DNA of 64,000 nucleotides from Pelomonas sp051857475 (GTDB taxonomy: Bacteria > Pseudomonadota > Gammaproteobacteria > Burkholderiales > Burkholderiaceae_C), in assembly GCF_051857475.1 (NCBI RefSeq), contig NZ_JBPZGZ010000005.1, forward strand, positions 248,001 through 312,000, in the 5' to 3' direction. The notes beneath the pieces were generated by a model. It was not told the origin of the DNA, searched no databases, and saw only the letters and a list, made by a program, of their open reading frames with translations. Shown here piece by piece: positions 59,757 to 64,000 of the stretch. How positions within the stretch are numbered: position 1 is the first letter of the stretch; every line of letters begins with the position of its first letter. The translations under genes were made by a program, and so were the position numbers.

Positions 59757-59817
59757 CAGTCCCAGTCCCAGTCCCAGTCCCAGTCCCAGTCCCAGTCCCA
59801 GTCCCAGTCCCAGTCCC
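59757..59817. repeat. hexanucleotide tandem repeat (CAGTCC)n
   Basis: About ten perfect copies of CAGTCC. On the plus strand one frame would give Ser-Pro repeats after an ATG at 59752, but the 102-codon frame has no ribosome site and no motif. Copy number is probably variable by slippage; a multiple of three would keep any frame. Confidence 0.9.
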
Positions 59818-60151
59818 GATCACCGCTCCGCTTGGCGGCTGCTTCGGGTCGATGACCGAGTCGGTGTGGACTCTTGGCAGCAGCGACGGGTCATTCCCTG
59901 GTTGTTCCTCTCGAAGCCTGTGGTGCGGGAGCGCTGGGCAGCGCCAACCAGGCCGGCGCGGCTAGCGGACGGAATCGCTTCTCTTGGGCGGGGCATCGCG
60001 ATTGATTTCGCGCTGCGCGGATCAAATAGCAGCTGCCGTAATTGCCGCGACAACAGGTAGTCATCGAATCCTCGGAGGTCGTTGGCCGGCTCGCTGTCGA
60101 CGAATCGCTTGATCGATTGATGTCCTAACCTTTATGTCGCGCAATGTCGCG
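59818..60151. other. intergenic stretch, no gene seen
   Basis: Upstream region of the TonB receptor. No supported ORF. Confidence 0.35.
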
Positions 60152-60165
60152 TACGAGCAATCGTA
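60152..60165. promoter_or_regulatory. recurrent palindrome upstream of the TonB receptor
   Basis: TACGAG-CA-ATCGTA followed by GTTGTCC, one mismatch from palindromic, 135 bases before the receptor start. Confidence 0.5.
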
Positions 60166-60300
60166 GTTGTCCAGGCGCTTGGCGAGGGCACCATCTGCGC
60201 CTTCACGACGAAGGCCGTCTTCTTCCAGGAAGAGCCCTTCGTGTCGCACGCATTTGCCGTATTGCGTGGGGCTTATCTACATCCTTCTTTTGGATCAGCG

Positions 60301-62997
60301 ATGCACAAACAAACCAAGATTGCCGTGGCCGCCCTGATGACTCTTGGCGGTATCGGCGCCTGGGCCCAACAGGCCGAGACGCAACAGATCGAGCGCGTGA
60401 CCGTCACCGGTTCGGCGATCAAACGGATCGATGCAGAAACGGCAGTTCCGGTCACCGTCGTGAAGATGGCAGATCTGCGCAACGCAGGCGTAACGTCGGT
60501 CGAACAGATCATGGCCAATCTCACCGGCGTCCAGTCGACGGTCAATTCCACCCAGGCTGTGGGAGCTGGAACCGGAGGTGCATCGTTTGCGGACTTGCGT
60601 GGCATTGGCAAGGATAAAACGCTGGTGCTGCTCAACGGCGAGCGCATCGCCAACAACGCGGTCGATGGATCTGCGCCCGACCTCAACATGATTCCCTTTG
60701 CGGCCATCGACCGTATTGAGGTGCTGCGCGATGGAGCCTCAGCTCTGTACGGCACAGACGCCATCGGCGGTGTGATCAACTTCATCACGAAGAAAAGTTA
60801 CAACGGTGGAACTCTCACGCTGGGGTATGACTCGCCCCAGCATGCCGGCGGCAAGGGCAAGAGTGGAAGCATCGGCCTGGGCTTCGGAGATCTTGCGAAC
60901 CAGGGCTTCAATTTGCTCGGATTTCTCAGCGTCAAGAAAGAGGACGCGATCGCCGGCGATCAACGCGATTTCAACAAGCGTATCGTGGGTGGCACGTCCG
61001 TCAATACCGATCCTGCGAACTACAGTCAGGGTGGGCTGTTCTACAACCCTGCCGCTCCGGCCTGCGATGGAGTCGCGCTGATTCCAGTAGCGGGTGGCAC
61101 GCAGTGCAAGATCGTCACACCGAACTTCGTCGACTTCGCGCCGAAGTCGGAGACTGCTTCCGGTTTGCTCAAGGGCACGCTCCGCGTCAACGATGCGCTG
61201 GAGCTGAGTGCTGAAGCATTCTTGAGCCGCAACCGCGTCTCGACTCACGTTGCACCCGTACCCTATGGCGGCTTTGTCATGAACCCGATCATGCCCAACG
61301 GCCAGCCCAATCCTTATTTCCCAACGGCTCACGTCGATCCGAACTTTGATGATGGCACTGCGGGGAATACAGCTTTCCAGCCGTCCGCCGCTTTTCCGAA
61401 CCCGGTAAACGTGCAGCGCGGATTCGTCTCTCTCAACTGGCGCGACTTTGCTAGCGGATTGCGTGGCACACAGAACGAAAACAAGCAGAGTCGCATCGTT
61501 TTGTCGGCGGAAGGGAATGCGGCAAACTGGGACTATTCGTTCAAGGCCTCGTTCAACAAGAACACGGTGGACCAGAACCTGGTGAGCGGTTATGCCGACG
61601 GCGACATGATCGGCGAAGGACTGCTTGAAGGCGTCATCAACCCTTTTGGCGCACAGAGTGACGCAGGAAAGGCATTGATCGCGAAAGCGGCGCTCAAAGG
61701 TACGCTGATGTCATCCACTGGCAAGGTCGAGATCTACAAGGGCACGGCCAGTCGAGAAATCGGCGATTGGTTTGGCGTGGGTCGGCCCGCACAGGTGGCC
61801 GTCGGTGGTGAGTTCCGACGGGAGAATTACGACTCCCATCCCATCAAGGAGTTCGCCCAGCTGGTGACTTCGTCGACGGGGGTTGATCCCGACAGTACCG
61901 CCAAGGGCACGCGCAAGGTCGGCGCCCTGTACGCGGAAGTGAACGTGCCTGTTCACAAGACTCTGGACCTTACCGGATCGCTGCGGTACGACAAGTACAG
62001 CGACTTCGGTGACAGCACCAACCCCAAGCTGTCGTTCCGTTTCCAGCCGAGCAAGGCGATGCTGTTGCGTGGATCGGCGTCGACCGGCTTTCGCGCGCCG
62101 ACCCTGTTCGAACTTTACAGTTCGACGTCGTTCACCAACACGGGCGGCAATTTCGACAATCCGATCAATTGTCCGAATGGCACGCCAATTCCTGGCGCCT
62201 CCGCGGCTAATTGCCAAAATCAATTTCAGGTTAAAAACGGCGGCAACGTCAACTTGAAGCCAGAGAAGGCCAAGAACTACACCCTCGGAGCGGTCTTCGA
62301 GCCCATGCCTGACACGAGCGTCGGCATCGACCTGTGGGCGATCAAGAACACCAACACGATCTCTGTGTTGCCGCAATCGACGATGTTCCAGAACTATCAG
62401 CAGTTCAAGCAGTACTTCTACTTTGCTCAGCCCGGAAACTTGCTGTCCATCAACAGCGATTGCCCAGGGCCGAAGTGTGGTTACGTGGAGCAGCTGAACC
62501 AGAACCTGGGCGGCACGAACACCAACGGCGTGGACCTGAGCGCGCAATATCGTGTGCGCTCGACGGTTGGCCAGTTCGACTTCTCTCTCAATACCACGTT
62601 CGTGAACAAATACGAGTACCAGGACTATTCGACAGGCCCCTGGAACCAGAGCGTGGGCCGCTATGTCGGCGTCGGTCCAATCTTCAAGTGGCAGCACAAC
62701 CTGACAGCGAATTGGGCATATAGCAGCTTTGCTCTTGGCACAGCGGTGCATTACAAGTCGGGTTATGAGGACTTCAACCCGGCGACGAACCATGTATCGG
62801 CGTTTACGACGACTGACCTGTACGGCAGCTGGTCGCCAACCAAGGGCTCTTCCCTGGTTCTTGGAGTTCGCAATCTGTTCGACCGCGATCCCCCCTTCTC
62901 GAATCAAACCACGCAATTCCAAAGCGGTGGTTGGGATTCTCGATTCTTCAGCGCGACGGGACGCGTCTATTACGTTAGAGGGACTGCTTCTTTCTGA
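60301..62997 (+). CDS. TonB-dependent outer-membrane receptor
   Basis: 898 residues from the ATG at 60301; an in-frame start at 60241 lies ahead of the signal peptide. The signal ends near GAWA-QQAE (residue 22). A TonB-box-like stretch IERVTVTGS is near residue 30. The plug domain (VPVTVVKMADLRNAGVTSVE, DLRGIGKDKTLVLLNGERI, GASALYGTDAIGGVINF) covers about 45-165. A 22-stranded barrel follows, ending in YYVRGTASF with the terminal Phe needed for assembly. The size and plug type suggest import of a large substrate such as an oligosaccharide, peptide or siderophore. A degenerate copy of its 3' end follows at 63330. Confidence 0.93.
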   Translation: MHKQTKIAVAALMTLGGIGAWAQQAETQQIERVTVTGSAIKRIDAETAVPVTVVKMADLRNAGVTSVEQIMANLTGVQSTVNSTQAVGAGTGGASFADLRGIGKDKTLVLLNGERIANNAVDGSAPDLNMIPFAAIDRIEVLRDGASALYGTDAIGGVINFITKKSYNGGTLTLGYDSPQHAGGKGKSGSIGLGFGDLANQGFNLLGFLSVKKEDAIAGDQRDFNKRIVGGTSVNTDPANYSQGGLFYNPAAPACDGVALIPVAGGTQCKIVTPNFVDFAPKSETASGLLKGTLRVNDALELSAEAFLSRNRVSTHVAPVPYGGFVMNPIMPNGQPNPYFPTAHVDPNFDDGTAGNTAFQPSAAFPNPVNVQRGFVSLNWRDFASGLRGTQNENKQSRIVLSAEGNAANWDYSFKASFNKNTVDQNLVSGYADGDMIGEGLLEGVINPFGAQSDAGKALIAKAALKGTLMSSTGKVEIYKGTASREIGDWFGVGRPAQVAVGGEFRRENYDSHPIKEFAQLVTSSTGVDPDSTAKGTRKVGALYAEVNVPVHKTLDLTGSLRYDKYSDFGDSTNPKLSFRFQPSKAMLLRGSASTGFRAPTLFELYSSTSFTNTGGNFDNPINCPNGTPIPGASAANCQNQFQVKNGGNVNLKPEKAKNYTLGAVFEPMPDTSVGIDLWAIKNTNTISVLPQSTMFQNYQQFKQYFYFAQPGNLLSINSDCPGPKCGYVEQLNQNLGGTNTNGVDLSAQYRVRSTVGQFDFSLNTTFVNKYEYQDYSTGPWNQSVGRYVGVGPIFKWQHNLTANWAYSSFALGTAVHYKSGYEDFNPATNHVSAFTTTDLYGSWSPTKGSSLVLGVRNLFDRDPPFSNQTTQFQSGGWDSRFFSATGRVYYVRGTASF

Positions 62998-63329
62998 GGA
63001 AGTCATGTCGCACGGTCGGCCATTCGCGGCTCGGTCGCGCGTGCGCCGACACGTATTACCGGAGGCGGTTCCCGTTAATGCAAGTCTTGCAGGATAGGTA
63101 AAGTGGTTTTGGTTGGCGCTAGCGTTAGTCTTTCGGAAATTTTGTTGGAACCAGGGACGCAGGAGAAGCCGCGAGAAGGCATTCTTGATCACGGTTTTCA
63201 AAGAAGCAGTCATGGCCAACGGCTGGCGGCCAGGTTTACCGAGACGCGGGAAGAAGCACGTGTCATGGCAAGAGGGATCGCGTCGACGAGAGGTGTCAGC
63301 TGAACCCGCTTTGAACCTCTCTCCGCTTG

Positions 63330-63498
63330 TACGACCGGTTCCAGACCTCCCTGGTGTTCGGCGTTAGCGATCTGTTCGACCGCGATCCGCCGTCCAACAG
63401 CCAGACCGACCGACCTCTTCCAAGCCGATGGCTGGGATTCGCGCTTCGCCACCGAATCGGGCCGCATCTACTACGTTCGAGCAACGCCCTCCTTCTGA
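63330..63498 (+). pseudogene. degenerate duplicate of a TonB receptor 3' end
   Basis: One frame reads TSLVFGVSDLFDRDPPSNSQ. After a frameshift near 63408 (at GACCGACCGACC) another reads FQADGWDSRFATESGRIYYV then RATPSF-stop. Both match the last 55 residues of the receptor at 60301-62997 (LVLGVRNLFDRDPP, GGWDSRFFSATGRVYYV). It lacks everything upstream. Confidence 0.85.
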
Positions 63499-63676
63499 GA
63501 CGGATATTTCAGGGCATCAGCTGGCCGCGCCTATGTCGACTCGCACGGCTCTAAGGTTCGCGAGAATTATTCGTACCTTGCGAACACGCCCAGACGCGTG
63601 TGCGCTCTGGCGAGTAGCGTGACTACCGCGGGTCTTCGACATACAAATCAAGTTTGACTGCTTCTGGATCTCTGGT

Positions 63677-64000
63677 ATGACATCTTCGCCTTCGCTACGG
63701 CCTTATGTGGAGACGGATTGGGAAGACTTCCTCGCGTTGGATCTGGAGACCTCGCGCAACGCGCTGCGCGGCGCCTCCGAGGAGGTCCGGGATCGTTTCG
63801 TCGCACGTTGGCCAGAATTTCTTCGCTCCCGCTATGGCTGGACCGCCGCGGGGCCTTCCCTGCACGCGAGTCTTCTGCAGATCTGTGAGGTCGATGGTCG
63901 GTTCGCGGGACATCTCTGGCTGACCGAACAGACCGACTTCTTCACAGAGGAGCGGGAGCTTTTCATCACGGCAATCGCGGTCGTTCCCCAGTGTCGTGGC
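63677..64000 (+). CDS. GNAT acetyltransferase, cut by the window end
   Basis: The ATG at 63677 opens a frame with no stop to base 64000 (108 residues). RPYVETDWEDFLALDLETS, LLQICEVDGRFAGHLWL and LFITAIAVVPQCRG match the first half of a GNAT enzyme up to the start of the acetyl-CoA loop (VxPxxRG). The 3' end lies outside the window. Confidence 0.75.
   Translation, partial: MTSSPSLRPYVETDWEDFLALDLETSRNALRGASEEVRDRFVARWPEFLRSRYGWTAAGPSLHASLLQICEVDGRFAGHLWLTEQTDFFTEERELFITAIAVVPQCRG

Noticed and set aside
59752..60060. ORF beginning with Ser-Pro repeats
   Set aside because: It arises from the CAGTCC tract; no ribosome site and no recognisable domain after the repeat.
61711..63219. Minus-strand 502-codon ORF
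   Set aside because: Antisense of the TonB receptor, whose signal peptide, plug and terminal Phe are all in place.
63541..63590. Another copy of the recurrent palindrome (GCGAG...TTCGTAC) before the last GNAT gene
   Set aside because: The arm spacing is five bases instead of the family's two and the left arm does not match.

Overview
The window looks like GC-rich chromosomal DNA of a betaproteobacterium, most likely Burkholderiales of the Roseateles/Mitsuaria/Rhizobacter type. The evidence is an Ala/Lys-rich histone H1-like gene, GCGGGG-type lipoproteins, a large TonB-dependent receptor, and a tmRNA 3' end ending in GCCTCCACC. This is inference from gene style; no rRNA or complete tRNA gene is present. 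No CRISPR array and no integrase gene were found.

Layout. 1-1.9 kb: two paralogous 49-aa secreted micro-peptides around a secreted protein of unknown function. 2.0-3.8 kb: a Fic protein with an in-frame stop before a protein-like tail. 4-11.5 kb: ssb, a small hypothetical gene, a lipoprotein, a stbABC-like partition operon, 43-bp direct repeats, and a MobC/relaxase pair. This part ends at a fragment of the 3' end of ssrA (11413-11466), a typical attachment-site scar. 11.8-21.6 kb: a defence-type island with AbiE toxin-antitoxin, an XRE-ImmA/IrrE operon, an H1-like gene, a membrane protein, a HEPN protein, a translationally coupled 4-TM/metallo-beta-lactamase-fold pair, and a phage tail-sheath fragment. 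21.7-37.3 kb: a compact minus-strand conjugation operon (secreted protein, virB1-B2-B3-B4-hyp-B6-B5-B8-B9-B10-B11-virD4, OmpA-like lipoprotein, LPD7 protein, DUF1173 protein). 37.5-42.4 kb: an XRE repressor with twin operators, a transposase-derived ORF, an ECF sigma factor, and a restriction-modification module pairing an EcoRV-like nuclease with a cytosine-C5 methyltransferase. 42.5-64 kb: chromosomal-looking accessory genes with many truncated or duplicated pieces. These include two glycolipid-binding paralogues, TetR/isochorismatase, lipoprotein, amidohydrolases, VOC, Zn-dependent phospholipase C, a HExxH protein, SDR, GNATs and a TonB receptor.

How it fits together. The 4-42 kb block reads as an integrative conjugative element, or two accreted elements, with partition, mobilisation, T4SS and defence cargo. 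The flanks share a recurrent short palindrome (consensus TACGA-N4-TCGTA, often followed by GTTG or CTTG). I find it upstream of the micro-peptides, the adjacent secreted protein, a lipoprotein, both glycolipid-binding genes, a DUF4440-like gene, an SDR and the TonB receptor. I did not find it in the 8-42 kb block. The twin peptides plus this palindrome are the most novel-looking signal in the window.
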